Shown here: positions 12,855 through 26,835 of the stretch, in pieces
Position numbering within the stretch: position 1 is the stretch's first letter
Layout of the letters: each line of letters begins with the position of its first letter
Assembly: GCF_003945595.2 (NCBI RefSeq)
Contig: NW_024104294.1
Location: 1,509,174-1,573,173, forward strand
Direction: 5' to 3'
DNA: 64,000 nucleotides
Source: Pipra filicauda
Lineage: Eukaryota; Chordata; Aves; Passeriformes; Pipridae
The notes under the pieces: generated by a model
The model's input: only the letters and a program-made list of their open reading frames with translations
Databases searched by the model: none
What the model was told of the DNA's origin: nothing
Position numbers and translations under genes: made by a program

Positions 12855-12945
12855 GGTGGAATTGGGCAAGTCACTTGCCTAACTTCTCCTGCATGATCAT
12901 CATCACGGCAAATACTCAACCCCTTTGCAAACGGAGCAAGTGAGA
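12855..12945 (+). repeat. MIR-like ancient SINE fragment
   Basis: The word ATTGGGCAAGTCACTTGCCT followed by AACTTCTCCTGCATGATCATC resembles the MIR core order 'ttgggcaagtcacttaacctctctg...cctcagtttcctcatctg'. It is strongly diverged, so the call rests on word order only. Confidence 0.35.
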
Positions 12946-15900
12946 CATAGAATCAGAAAAACAAAAAGTAAGCACACTGGGCTGCATTTGAATGTCTGAT
13001 ACATTCTACACATACCACTGCATTTTTTAAGAACTATATTTAACAACTGGTTTCTTTTGTTTGAATATTGAAAGTCATCTTTTGCTGTTTTGTCTTACAC
13101 CATAAAGTGACTTATAGATCTAATGCAATGAGTAATCCTGGAGCTGAAAAGTGCTTTTCAAAGTGAGAGAACGTGAACGCAACAGCTCAGTTAAAACTCG
13201 TATGTAAGTGCAAACTTTTCCCAGTTGGTTTTGCTCATGAGTAGTACAGCAATTGCTGCAATCCTTCACATAAGCAAAACAGGGATATTTGACCCCTTTA
13301 ACTCCAGATGGGAACTACTCTTAGCAAAGTAAAATTTTTTTCCCTGTTGCAACAGGTCTGTATTAGTGGTTCTTGCCAGCAAATCAGCAGTTTAAATTGC
13401 AGCTCCTCTGGGGAGGCATCACTGCAGCTTAATGACATGACTTTCATGGTGCTTTCATTAGCAGAGGGTGTAACAAGCAATGACACAAACCCTCTGCTTG
13501 GGGGTCAGCCTGCTGCCATCCCTCCCTCAGCACACGCCCCTCTCCAGGATTCCGGGCGATTCCTGGCTTCATCTGCTAGACACCAAATTTTTCATGCACA
13601 TGACTCTAATCTCTCCTCTCCAAGAGAGTGCAGGAAAAAGCAGATGAGGCCTGAGCAAGTATAAATTAATGCTGACATTTGCTGGAATAAAGTACTCTCT
13701 CAAGCCTCTGCATCTGACACCAATAGAGGCTGCTGGCGACACACGTGTATATGCGACTTTCTGCTAAATCAGAGCATCATCTGAGATTATGCTTAGGAGA
13801 CATCCTGAGATTTGTGATGGTCCCTAGAGCCATAGCCGAGTTCTGAGCCATCTATTCTCACTGACTGCTGAGATTTCTTACAGGCAATTTTTAGAGACAA
13901 AACTCAGGATAAATCCCACCCATGATTCACAAGGTAACAGGAAAGCTTTGTTTGACTTTGAAGTACAGATTACTCAGTGGTGATAGCACTACCTATTCTA
14001 CACAGCTCATTTTCTTCCTTCAAAACCAAGTCCAGTGCTGGTCATAAGTGAGTTTCTGCCCTGCAAAGCAAATCAGGAACAAATGTGGGCCCTGACACAT
14101 GACACCTGTTGTCCTCAAGTTCTTCACACAGTTGGGAGTTGAATGAATCACGATTTTCTACTGAGTGGCAACTGTATGCATGCAATCTAAAATTCTTCAA
14201 AGCCAGTGCAAAGCTCCTGTGACCCCAGTGAGCTTTGGAACAGGTCTGCTGTGGCCTGGTGCTCCTGTACATGAGTCATCTCTGACCATTCAGAGACAAG
14301 GGTTCATGCCATGCTCTAACTCAAAAGGATGACACCCACTTTCTGCTCTGTTTTCAGACTGATCCGCAGGGAAAGATCTACAGAATCTTTGCCCTCCGAG
14401 GCAGCAGTTCCAGCTGCAAACCCAGGAGGATCTCAGCCTGAAGCTGAGAGTGACAATATTTTTTTTAATAGAGTTTATATACCTTCCACCAAGCAACGTC
14501 TTAGCCACAGCTCTCCTCACTGACTGAAGTCAGCATGCAAGAATTTAGCCCTTTAAATTATGAATTATAGGAAAATAGATATGTTCAAAACAAAGCCTTA
14601 AAAGTCATCGATAAACTAGATACTAGGACTTAGTGTGTACTCACAACTAGAATTTGCACTTAAAGATGTAGCAAGCCTTTTCATGAGGGAAAACAGTACT
14701 AATGGGGTATTTTTTTAGCTCCACTTAAGGTGTGGCATGTTTCATTTGCTCAAATGGAATGTAATATGTCTTTGTATTGAATTATACTTGGGTTGATTAT
14801 TAAATGAAAACCATTATTCCATTATAGCCATAAAAAATGGAAATGCTGCATATGGCTGTGTGCAATCCATTAACTGGCTCATGGAGTTGAAGACCTTTCA
14901 GAGACCATTACAGATCCATCCCATTCCCTCTCTGACAGATTTTACACACTGATATCTGCACCGGATGCAAGAAGCATAAGGTTGTATAGAACCACTATTA
15001 ATCAGCCTTTATATACGGTTTTTGCCAACAAAGAATATTCTGAACTTAAACTTATTCTTCATATATTGTTTTTTGATAAGTATGTGATGCATGGAGAACA
15101 ATTTAACTATTCTAGCAAAAGTGCCTCACGCCGAAGAGTTCCCAGCCAGCTGGTCTGCAGCAATGTCCACCTTAACTTGCCTCTTGCAAGACAATAATTG
15201 ACCTAACACATCTTGCAGTTTGGGGATATTATCAAAGTGGGAATGAACAGGAGAGTTGCCTTAGTTGACTAATGGACCTTTGAAAATCTTCCACAATACT
15301 CCTGCTGGTATATGATTAATTTTTTTTATGCTGCGTGTCATTTTCTGTGCGCAGAACTTTTAATATTAGAATTATTTACAATGATTCAGCATGATCCTTT
15401 GTTTTTGCAATATTCTTTGAAACAATCTGATCATCCAGCTATGACTCTGCATGATTTGTGTTTAAAAAAAGGTTAAGTTTACAGTGTGAAATCAATCTTT
15501 TCTAACTTCCTTTGTATCATCTAATGTGGGCAGGCAATTTGGATTTAAAATGACACAAAAATAATGACTCAACAAAGGATACTAGTTAAAGGCAAAAGTT
15601 TGATCCAAGCTTTAACTAGGAACGTTTTGCTACCCAAAATGAATCTTTCCTTTTGGATTTGTTTTGTTACATGAATTTTCCAGGCTGTTTGATACAATCA
15701 GTTCCCTCCTTTCTCCGTTATCCATGCCATACTCACCAACTCACATCAGTACTCAGGAAGTTTTACCTGGAAATGGTGATCACAGAATGAGATTTTAGCT
15801 ACCTGTGACTGACAGGACAGAGGGACATGTGATACAGAAGCTACACAGAAAGTGGTTTGTCACCAAAGGAGGGCAAGAGGCTCTAATGAGTTGCAAGTAT

Positions 15901-18900
15901 CTGGACACTTTGTACACAGCAGGATTCCAATCAAGATAAGCACAAAAGGGGGACCCTTTTAGAGGTGGTGAGATAGGGAAAACAGATCTAAGCCATTGAA
16001 ATTACTAGCTGGCTCTCTTTGATCCTATCAGATAGCACTGAGCATCTCTTTTCTGATGTTCAGATAATGTTTCTTACTAACATCTAAAAGAGAAAAAAAT
16101 TCAGAAAACAAACACAAGGAAGAACTAAATAAGGACTGTGAGGTGCTTGGAGAGCAGTAACATCAAGTACAGTCCAGTGTGTTGGCACTTTCATTGCCAG
16201 AGTTTTCAAATATGCCTTTACTTAAACAAAATCTTATGTAGTTTGTACATTTTCTAGCAATAGAGTGATAGCTGATGTGCTAAAAAATGTATGACTCATG
16301 CAGGCTGTTCCATTCTATTTCCTCCTGAATAAAGACAACTGCTGTCATCTTTGTCTTAGGGCCAACATTTTGGATAATCTACCTTTGACACTTATATCCT
16401 TAAGCCAGTTGGGATTTCTCCTTGGGTCAGTTCCCACCCCCTCTTCCCAAAGGAACAAAGGCAAAAAGCTGATGCAATTCCTCAAAAGTGAGGTGGCTCT
16501 GCAGTGGGTCTGGCCTGCCTTAGCCAGGCAGTAATTAATTATCTAATTAACTGATCCAAATCCCTACCACTGTGCACACAGGGATCCACAGGTGAGCTGT
16601 GACAACAAAACCTCTTTTTGGGAAGTCTGTTGTGATCTCTCATAGCTCAACACAAGAGTTGAGACAGCCTCACCTCCAAGGTATCCAACCTACCTTACAG
16701 GAATGAACTCCGAACTCCGGGAGAATGGAACCCAAGGGTTTTTTCCTATTTTTGTTGACCTGTTGTTACTAGGGTCAGTGTTATTTCCAGTTACGCCACA
16801 CTCCACCACCAGGAATTCTCCTATGGGCTTCTTTCTTCATTCGCTAAATTCATTCAGAAGAGCCGAGAGCAGATGCTTACACAGAGGTGACAGAGGAGGG
16901 AAAACTGCCCAACTTGACAGGATCCAGGAGCATCTGGTAGCAATAAAATATATCAGGGATTGCTATTGCACTTAAAGAGACTCTCCTCCTAATGCAACAA
17001 TCTTCTACAGAAAACCTTTCCCACAACTGGCTACAAGAACTCGACAAATTCTTTTTCTGTCTAATTTTTCCCACTATTTTCAATACCATGTCAAGCTTGT
17101 GGCCAGAAGGGTTTACCCCTTCAGTTCCTCATCAGTGGGGCACTTGCTCTTTTTTTTTCCCTCAGCACCAGTGGTTCTGAGGAAAGGAGAAAAGTGATAG
17201 GAAATAGGAGAGATGAAGAATCAGAGCAGCCCAGAAAAACTATTCAGAAAACATTCTCAAGGGAAACACCTTGCTGGAAACTGGAATGGGAGATAATCCA
17301 CCCTGCTAACTCTAATTCATGGCAGACATGCTCTTTCTAGGCATTTAAGGTCCTCCTGTCTGATCAGTTAAGGCTCCCGAGTCCCTTCCTAGGAACTCGT
17401 GAAAAATCTAAATGTACTTTTTAATCCCCAGGCTAAAAATCTAGTGAGCTGCCATCATGCCCACTCCAAGTTCTTTTAATAGAAGCATATCTTTTAATAA
17501 GAAAATTCAATTCTGTTGATACCTCAGCTCATCCATGAGAAAACAGGCATGAAAGCAGCACTTTTTCCTGGACAAAAGTATTTTTTATGCCAAGCTGCCT
17601 GCACTAAATCATTTTTCCTCATTTTATTTCTTTGCTGGAAAGACTCTCCTCCCAGTACTTGTTTCATAACAAGAGAAAGATGAACATGCACAGAAATTTG
17701 CAATCAGGACTTCCACAGCTGTTCACTGCAGCAGAGAAATCATACAAACGACTCCCTTCTGTGCCTGCCCCTTGCTACACCATCATAAATCTGCATTCCT
17801 ATTTCCCCTGGCACAAGGACAGCAGAGTTCACTGGAACTGCCAGAGCCAACGGAACAAGCTCTCATCCTTATTACTGTCCAGCTGCAAGAAAAAAAAAAA
17901 ACAACCCTGCTTTGGTAGAGCACAGAGGGTTTGGAGGTCTCTGCAGCAGCCAGGCATCTGTGGAATTGCAATTAGCTGACAGAAAGGGGCACATAAGGGC
18001 TGCTCCTGGCTTTCAGGGAATTGCCCTCTTCAGATGGAGCCTTGCTCTGTTAGGAAGCACCCTGCAGAAAAAGGCACTGTTGCTAATTTAGAATTCCACC
18101 TGAAAAAGGGTAAGAATGTCACATGAATTGTAAGATTTCAGCAAGCTGAGACAAAGCTCCACAGGGAGGTAAAACTTCAAATAGAAACATAAAACTTACT
18201 ATTAAAGGCAAAGCCAGTTCAAAGTATTTCATAGGGAGGGGAAAAAAATCAAGCTGTAAAACCTTGGATCTTCTAAGGACCACAATTCTCATTCAGTTAT
18301 GGCAGCAACTGGAGGATGCATTTACCCCTCAACCCTTCCTGACTCACCTCATCACTGGGATCAGGTTATTTTAGGAGGGTAATTTCTCCCTGCAGCAACA
18401 GGTCTGGCCTCAGCCATCAATCCAGTGCACTGCCAGCTGAATAAGAGAGTCTATCCCAACAAAAGCAGAACTGGACCAGAGCAAAAGCTGTTAGTACCAC
18501 AAACCTCACAGTTTAAATGTGGTATTTTACTGCTATTTAGTAATTTAACAAGAAAGCAGATTTTTCCCCATTTTAAAAAGCCTAAGTATCAGTGTCTCTA
18601 GCTGGATGCTATGCTTGAATTCTTGAGCATCTCCCATTTAGAGAACATCACTGGCTTCTATTTGGGTTTTTTCACCTTTTTTGTAGGTAAAACAAAATAA
18701 ACTTTTCCATTTTACAGCCAAACGCTCTCTCCAAATGACAAAAAACTGTAGCCAATGAACTGAAAATGATACATAAGGAAAGCCACCTCTGTTCAGAAGA
18801 GTTATTCCCACTGGTTGATGAAAGGCATTCTGATATAGTCAACTTGTGTTAGAAATAGGACAGAATTTCTGCTAATAAAAAGACTCAAGTATTGACTATT

Positions 18901-21900
18901 AATTTCAAATGAAATTTGCTTAATAATGCTTTAGGATAGCAGTATAATTATGTCATTTCCCCATTAGATTTAGTAAGTCCTTTTGTGTGCACCAAGATGA
19001 CATAAAACACATCATATACAAATAAATCAGAATGAAGAATTACTGAATACTCCTCATAATTTTGCCAAGGATTCTGAAATTTCTCATTAAAAGAGGGCCT
19101 GGCTGCAAAGAACAAATCCATATAACAAACTAATATACTGTTGCTGAAACATGTATAATACATACAGCAAGATTATAAATATGAATTTTATGCATCACTG
19201 TACAGAAAATGCAGTGAAATCTCTGCTTCCCACAAATGTAACAAAGGAATAAACGTGTTCTAGGAATGGATTTATTGCACAAAGTTCCACATCTAAGAGG
19301 TCTCCAGAGCAGAATTACATACTAGGCACACTCTGATTGATAGCAGCTTCCACTGCAGGCCCCTTTATCCCCTAACTTATTTCCCTGTCAAAGCTACAAA
19401 CTAATTTTTTTTTCCTTTTTGCTTTTTTCTTCCATTCACTGACAGTTAAAACACTTCTAAGCAAGGCTTCTGAAAACCCTTTTTAATATTAAAAATGTTA
19501 TACTTTCAAGGATTCCTAAAACATCCTTGCTCATGGAGTGCACTTGGACTCCATTCTCTAGTACAGGAATCCCACACTACGGGAGAAACTTAAACAGTCT
19601 TTTGAAGCCTGGGTTGTGTGCAAGGAATCACTGTGCAGCCTCTGACCCTTCCCATTAAAAGTCATGGGAATTTCTTTACCAAGTCACACAATCTACAGAT
19701 CATCCCATTTTCCTGAAAAGAGGCACTGCCATTTAACAGAAAGCTGCACAGTGTTCATCTTGTCCTAAGGAAGGAGGGTACGTCCCTCTGCAACTCCAGC
19801 TAACCTTACTGACAAATCCACGAGGAAAACCGGCAAGGAAGAGATAATCAGCTCCGTGCTGCTGTTTTTAAAGAAAATCTCCCTTTTGCTACTGATGGAA
19901 AGTGAGTCAGCATTATCTGAATGAGTCTGTACTGTTATTTTTCCATCTGATTGTCACGTATATTTGAAGCTTTGCTAAAAATCAATCTGTAGTGCACCTT
20001 TGATGATAACACGAGCTCATTTATAAACATAAAAATTAAAATCTGACAGACACCTGCATATGTGCTCATTGAGGACTCTGTTACTGGCATTGACACTGCT
20101 ACTGTTACTTGCAAGGCTGAGCATAAATCCCCTCAGCTGCAGAACTGGGGACTGCAGAGTGGACAAATATGCTGCACAGTGGCTTTCAGACACATTGCAC
20201 CAATTTATTCACAAGTCCAAAGTAAAATCTGTTCTAATTGCATTGAATCAGCCTCACTTCCTTTGAAGACACCAGTTTTATGCCAAACCCTGGTAAGTGA
20301 ACATCATTTGTTTGTTGTTTGTATTGAAATGAAGTGCTAACTAGTACATCTCCTGTTAAAGAAAGGGTGGCATTGAGTAATTCTAATCAGTTCCTTTATA
20401 AGAAAGTCGTTTCCCTTCTGCCCATGTTTGCTGTCTGCATGCTAATTCACCCTTGCTTCAACAGGCAGCGTTGTCACCACTTACCTAACTGAATCTGGAT
20501 TTTTTTTTTTTTTATTAAATCACATTAAGGCAGGTGTAGTAAATGATTATTCACCTGGATTGCATTTTTCCTGGGATAGAGACGTACACAAACACCATCA
20601 TAAGTCAGTGTCAAATATGTGCTTGCTTTAACTACACTGTACAATGACTGATTTCCTTCAGTTTGAGTAGGTTTTATATATTCTTGTCTCCTCTGTCTTG
20701 TACAATATGCTGCCACTTACTACATTCACTAGAGAAAACCTATGGCCTACTACCCTACATTAAAGCCCTGCTAATTAATTACAGATCTTCTTCCACTGTG
20801 TTCAGGATCAACGGGAGAAAAAAAAAAATGTGTCCCATACTTTCCCCTTTGTTTTTCCATTTCCACACCACATCCAATGGCTCTTGTATTGAAACCCTGT
20901 GCTGAATGTAATGAGATGCAAGTCTCCACCGTGTCCATGGTTACTATTTACTAACAAACCTGATGATGTCAGGAATTTAATTAGGTTGTTTCTAGCACAG
21001 AGATTTTAAACCATGAAATCATTAAAGTGTCTAATCTTTTCTTTGTTTGGATTTTATAAAAAAAGTAAACCCAAACTAAACACCACTCCTGTCACAGAAA
21101 GCTGAGCTTCTCAGGGTTTGCCAGGCATAACACACTAACAGGTTTAAGAGTAATTAACACAAGCTATTCCACACACTATTTTTTTTTTTTCAAACTACAC
21201 CACAGCAGCAACTGCCACTAGCACTGTTGGGCTTCAAGATTGTACCAGTGTTTTTATTACAAATCCTTACTTTCAAGATTTATAACTTGGCTGCAAAAAT
21301 GAACTTCAGGCTAAGATTTGGCATACAGGCTCAAGCAATTAATTTTTAGCACCAGAGTTGTTATAAACCACCACGGAGTTGGCATGTTTCTGTGAACCCC
21401 CCCTCCTCACCACAAACAAAGTGAGGCTGTGGAAATATCCTGTGAGTGTCTCTGCACAACCTGGCCTTCATCCACCTAAGCCCTGGAGCCCTCGTCCTGC
21501 TGAAGCCACCTGCTGCCCTGTGCGTTCCTTATGCAGGAGAGCCCCTGCCTGCCTGCCCCGCTGCCAGAGGCTAAGCAGCCTTTGATGGGAGCAAAACTTC
21601 CTTGGCCTCAAAGAGGATCCAGCCCAGAGGTCACTGTAGGGAAGGACAGGGATCTCCTGTACACTCCTGCCCTGGGCAAACCCTTCCAAGGTCCAGGAGT
21701 TCTTTAGGGAGTCAACAATGAAGCCACCAAGCACAAGGCAGCGAGTTCCAGGAATCCATGTCACTGTGATTTGTGTGCAAAATTTGCTTCCAGGGCAAAG
21801 TGAACTGCAGTCACCCATATACTTATTTACACTTTTTTTTTTGTCAAGTCCTTACAGCCCTTAAAGATCCAAGGGCCAGATTAAGCTGGTCTTCACTAGG

Positions 21901-24879
21901 AAGACCATTCTGTCACAGTGCTGCTGCCTGCAACAGCTCCATGTTAAAGGAATAAGGACAGGAGCAGACAAAGCACCTCCCGCACCGGGTCATCCCTGCC
22001 AGCTTAGCTCACAAACCTGGGACCACACATTGCTCCAAGGTGAGATAATCAGAGGGCTCTGTGCAGCAGAGATACAGCCTGTGTTCAATCAGAGACAGAG
22101 ACTACAGGATTAGCAGCGAGCAAGGAAGTACAGGTAACTAATACCCGTTACATTCTCTGCTCTAATCTAACTAAAGGAAAGCACAGAACTCAAGGCAGCG
22201 ATGAACATGGTCCCTGTCCCTCCTTTCACCACCTGCAACCCAACCTAATCAGAGAAATTCTTCCTTGAGCAAGACTTAAATCAGAAAACAACTTTCAAGA
22301 CCACTTTCTTTGCACGATATCAAGGTAGTTTCCACTAGTTACAGTGGGATGGAAATGCAGCTCATCAGCATCATACTCATATCAAACTCTGGGCCACCTG
22401 TTATGTCTCCTGCTTATGCTGATCTCCAGCTGAATAGCTGTGTATTCATTACTTCTGCATGAAAACCACTCTGCACAATGGAATCAGAGTCCCTGCAAGG
22501 AGGCTACTATAGTACAGACAAGTGACAAATGTGAGGATTACTGTAATGCCCTCGGGAGAATTAGAGCATGCCAGGAAAACTCAGGCCAGTTCATCTCTAC
22601 AAAAGGGATAAAACCATTCTTTATCACTATTACCACCAAAGCTTCTTAATGTGCAAAGCCAGAGGTATCCTGTCAAAGAGCAGTAGGATATCAGACAAAC
22701 TAAAGAACTCCATTAAACACAAATTTCCCAGAGTCATATTTCTGGAGTTTTGACAGCTTCCTCTTTGCCATCAAGAGCAGAAATTTCATGAAAGTGTCTG
22801 AAGTGACAGGAACGTGATCACACTTAAAGAGGAGGGGAAAAAAATAAAAATCAAAGGTATAACTTCAAAGGAAAAATAAGCTAGAAGTCAAACTCAAGTA
22901 AATTGACACATGGAATTGCTAAAGGCCCCAAAGAAGAGTTTTTCAGAGCATATCCTTTTGAATAGAAAGATGTTGAAAGGTAGATTGGTAGAAGATCATT
23001 GCATTGGAGTTTTAAGACAGTGGTTTGGTTTTGTCATGTAAGATAAAAGCAACTCAGATTTACTGCTACTTCATGTAGCAAGATTCTCATGAAGTTCAAG
23101 ATAAACGCTGAAGAGGATTATAGTGGGGTAAGAGGGTTTTTACTTCTGAATGATTACACTTTACCTAAAAAATGCTAACGTGGTTTGGGTGAAAGCATTT
23201 TGCTAATCTTAGCAAATTGTTTTGGTTGCAGAAGAAACCAGAATCTGAAGATTCTTCAGTTCAAACCCACTTATTTTCTGATTAAGACTTTAGGAAATAA
23301 TACAAAGATGTAAGTATTTAACAGAAGTTTTTTGTTTGGTTGGTTTTTTTTTTTAATTTTGAACTTTGAAAGTGAGACTGCATTTGAAGTTCTTGGTACT
23401 TAATTTTTGAATCACCAGAAACATTGGTAGAAATAAACTGAGTGAAAGATGCAATCACCCCACATCCTAGAAAGACTGCAGAATGGGTGCCCCTGAAGAA
23501 CCTGAGCTAGCATGTTCAGAATACTCTGCACCTGGATTTGGACCAGTCTGTCTCCCCAGGCTCCTCCATCTAAATTACTCTGTGAAGCCAGTTCTCATTT
23601 ATTTAGAGAGCTCTGAAGATAGCACCCATCTCTGTATAGGTCAGTCTCTAAGCTTATTGGTAAAGGCCAGTCCCTTACAAACTCAAAACCGTTTCATTGA
23701 ATTTCTCCACAGGCTCATGCCAGTCTTCCACAAACAAGAAGGAAATAATCTGTTCCTGTCAAAGGGAAGTAGCAGTTGAAAAGACTTTTGGACAGAGGGA
23801 TGGATAATTGTCCATTGTCCCCTGACAAGTTCAGTTCCTTACACTGCAGTGGTAGGTGAAGGCTGCCTGTGTTTCTGTACACACGTTAGAAATGCAGGTG
23901 CCCCACCCACTTCTAGTAATATTCTCCTCAGTTGAATTCAGTCCCTGCCTCGGGATAGGCCTTTGCCCACTGTAGGCCTCAGTCAGAGAGGAAAGCCCAC
24001 ATCCCATGAGGAAGGCAGCTGTTGTCTAGAGGAATGGCAGCAGTCCTGCCACTGCCCTCAGCACCACGCCTGACACGCCAAGGGGATGGAACACAACCTC
24101 GCCACGTCCCTGGGACAGCTCTGCACAGCACTCTCAGCTCAGCAACAGCATTTTGTCATTTAGATTTTGCTTCCCTGTTTTTTCAAGGCATGGCTCCCGA
24201 GATGAACTCCTGAACATGCGGGGGACTCCTGCATGTCACCATTTGTGAATGGGGCCCACATCAGGGCTTCTAACCCCACAGCTTTTGACGTTCCAGGAGT
24301 GAAGCAATCAAGGTGTTCTCAGGGCAGCTGGAAGTACCTGTGGGTGAAAGACTTGGCAACAATCACTTTCTTTAGAAATGTTTTAGATCAAGAGATGCCT
24401 CATGGCTCATAAATCACCTTAAAGCAGCAGAGAGGACACTGAAGATGAGTGAGTGAACAGCTATTAAGTGAATGACAAAGACTGTTCTAACTGAGCATTT
24501 AATTACTTTGACCTTGCAATAAAAAGCATCCTCTTTATTTTTGTTCCAGGTTTACATAATCAGTTTCTTTCCTCTTTGATCACTTAATAACATGCATTTC
24601 TCCTGTACAGAGCCTTGCTGTTGTTCCCATCAGACTCCAGAATGCAACTGTGTGCTGTTATTGCATAAAAAGCACAAACAGCAAGTTTGGGCGCTCTGCC
24701 ATTGCCATTTCACTTATTTTCATCTTAAGTGCAAAATGTTCTTTGAACAAGAATGAGATGTGTGTGTCACAGTGGGGAGGGCAAAAATATGAGCTGAAAG
24801 TCAGGCAGGGTACATTGTGCTCACCACACTGTTTTTGTGGGCTGAAAGTCACCCATGAACAGCTGATCTAAGGCTCACC

Positions 24880-24891
24880 GGGGGGGGGGGG
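24880..24891 (+). repeat. G12 homopolymer
   Basis: Twelve consecutive G bases lie in a CpG-poor region. This is a likely length-polymorphic or sequencing-error-prone site. Confidence 0.85.
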
Positions 24892-25688
24892 AACCACATA
24901 GGAAGCCAAGTAACAACCCTTGGAAAAATCTCCCCAGTACATGCAGATAGCAAAGAATTAGCAAGATACCTTGGTCTTTATTTACTATTGGAGTCTGATC
25001 TTTTAAGCAAAAGGACAAAGGAGTGGGCAGAGCAAAGGAGAATTGTCAGAAAGGCAGGTACAGCTTTCAGCACACTTGTGTTACCTTCTGCCTTCCACTA
25101 GAAAAATTAGGATGAACATAGGTAGAAGTAGAGGATGAAGGAGTAGGGCTAGCAAAGACAGATGGCTTAAGTCTGTGGTAACTGGAGGGTTCTTAAAATG
25201 GCTGCTTAGTTGATGTGCTCAAAAACCACAGTGCAGAATAAGGGCCTGAAGCCAAAAGGAAGGGATACAGCTTGTCCCATCAAATAAGAATTTAAGACTC
25301 CAAGCCTTCCCCTGTGTTGGGCCACAACAAAAAGTGGTAAGTGTAAAAATACTACAGGTGCATAATGAAACACATCTCATCGGAAATTAAATATTTCCTC
25401 CACTAGAATGATGGCAGAAGGGAAGGCAGCACACAATAGTTTTCTGAAAGGAGGCAAAGCAGCTGCAAGTCATTTCAGCACCAAAAAATCAGTAGCTTAA
25501 AACCAAAATAAAGAAATACATTTGGTTAATTGAGGAGTCTCTGGAGAGGCAGTGTCAACATAGTCCAACTGTGGCTCAGAAGAGGTAAAACTGATCCAAA
25601 AATTCATCCTGGGAAGATCCTAAATGAACAACTTGTACAATATGGCCTCAACAAGAGCCTTACAATAAAATCTAAAAAAAGCCTGCCC

Positions 25689-25706
25689 TTTTTTTTTTTT
25701 TTTTTT
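25689..25706 (+). repeat. T18 homopolymer
   Basis: Eighteen consecutive T bases. No retrotransposon body or target-site duplication is apparent beside it, so it is recorded as a simple repeat only. Confidence 0.85.
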
Positions 25707-26779
25707 AGTATTTGGTAGGAAATTCTCTAATTCATCACTAAAAGTTAATCACCATTAGCAGTCACTGTTAACTATTTCAGCTGAAGAACAGTACAGTCTC
25801 ACCTGCCCAGACTCAAACTGAAGTACCAAAACTAACACCCAAGCCTGGGATACATGAGATCTGCACTCAGTTTGTGGCACAGCAGCAGACTCGAGGGCCT
25901 ATTTTATAGAGATAATAAATAAGCAGATAAGGGCAGAAGACTACCTTCCCCTATGACATAACAAATTAAAAGTTTTAAGTTTAAATCTTTTACATCAAAT
26001 CTATACAGACCTTAATGGGAGTTTTAGTTGTTATAGAAAGCCGGCTCTTTTTCTGCTTGTGTCATCATAAGGCATCACTACCTTTAGTCTTGGTGGAATT
26101 CTTGTCTGTTTGTGAAATGGGATTGACAGATAACAGTTCTTATCACCCTGCTCCTTTCTCACCAGGCTTTGCAGCACAAGCTCTGTTCCTCAGGATATGG
26201 TGTCTAACACAAAGGGGCTCTGAACTGATTTGAGATCATCATCAGCATCCACAAGATAAGCAGCAGCAAGATACCCCACACAAGCAGCTTCTAGAAAGTC
26301 TGCAGCTGTACAAGAAAGGCTAAAAACAACCCCCCATTCTGCCAAAATGCAGAGAATTGGTTAGTCACTCTAATGGGACTATTAGTCCTAACGATTAATT
26401 TAAACAAAAAGTTGTTTTATGATCTAAAATTGGTTCACACAGGAAGTGTTGGACACCATGCCCTAGGGAACTCCATCCTCCTTTCCTATTGTAAGGAAAA
26501 AATATTGTATCAGCAGCCTGAGTACAAACTTGATTCTAGGGCTGAACTGCTCCCACATTATCCCGATTGACCTGTACCTGGAGAAATGCACCAGACAGAG
26601 CCCACAGCATGTTTCACAGTGACAGCATCTGCAAAGACAGTCACTCATATCTAAACATCTCCTATGTGTATCTAATATTAAGTATAAAGTACTGGAAACC
26701 TTTAGGAGCAGGGAGAGGTTAAAGTTCCTTTTGCCTTTCAGTTATGCTACAGACCATCACACTGACATGAAGATTTCTC

Positions 26780-26835
26780 TGGGCCTCTATGGTCATTTAT
26801 AAAATAGGAATAAAATACCTTCATCCACCTATTTT
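26780..26835 (+). repeat. MIR-like ancient SINE fragment
   Basis: GGGCCTCTATGGTCATTTAT, then AAAATAGGAATAAAATACCT, resembles the MIR/MIR3 segment 'gcctctgtttcctcatctgtaaaatgggaataataatacct'. It is short and diverged. Confidence 0.45.

Larger units (their letters stand above)
12946..26779. other. Non-coding intergenic stretch, no genes seen
   Basis: I see no coding exon with splice sites, no RNA gene and no recent transposon. Simple runs include T13 near 20500, T11 near 21180 and G12 at 24880-24891. The AT-rich, repeat-poor stretch at about 14540-15720 has a composition typical of conserved non-coding elements, but conservation cannot be judged from one sequence. Confidence 0.45.

Noticed and set aside
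13150..13172. AAAAGTGCTT word similar to the miR-17 family seed
   Set aside because: Only the seed-like word matches; the rest of the mature sequence and the hairpin are absent.
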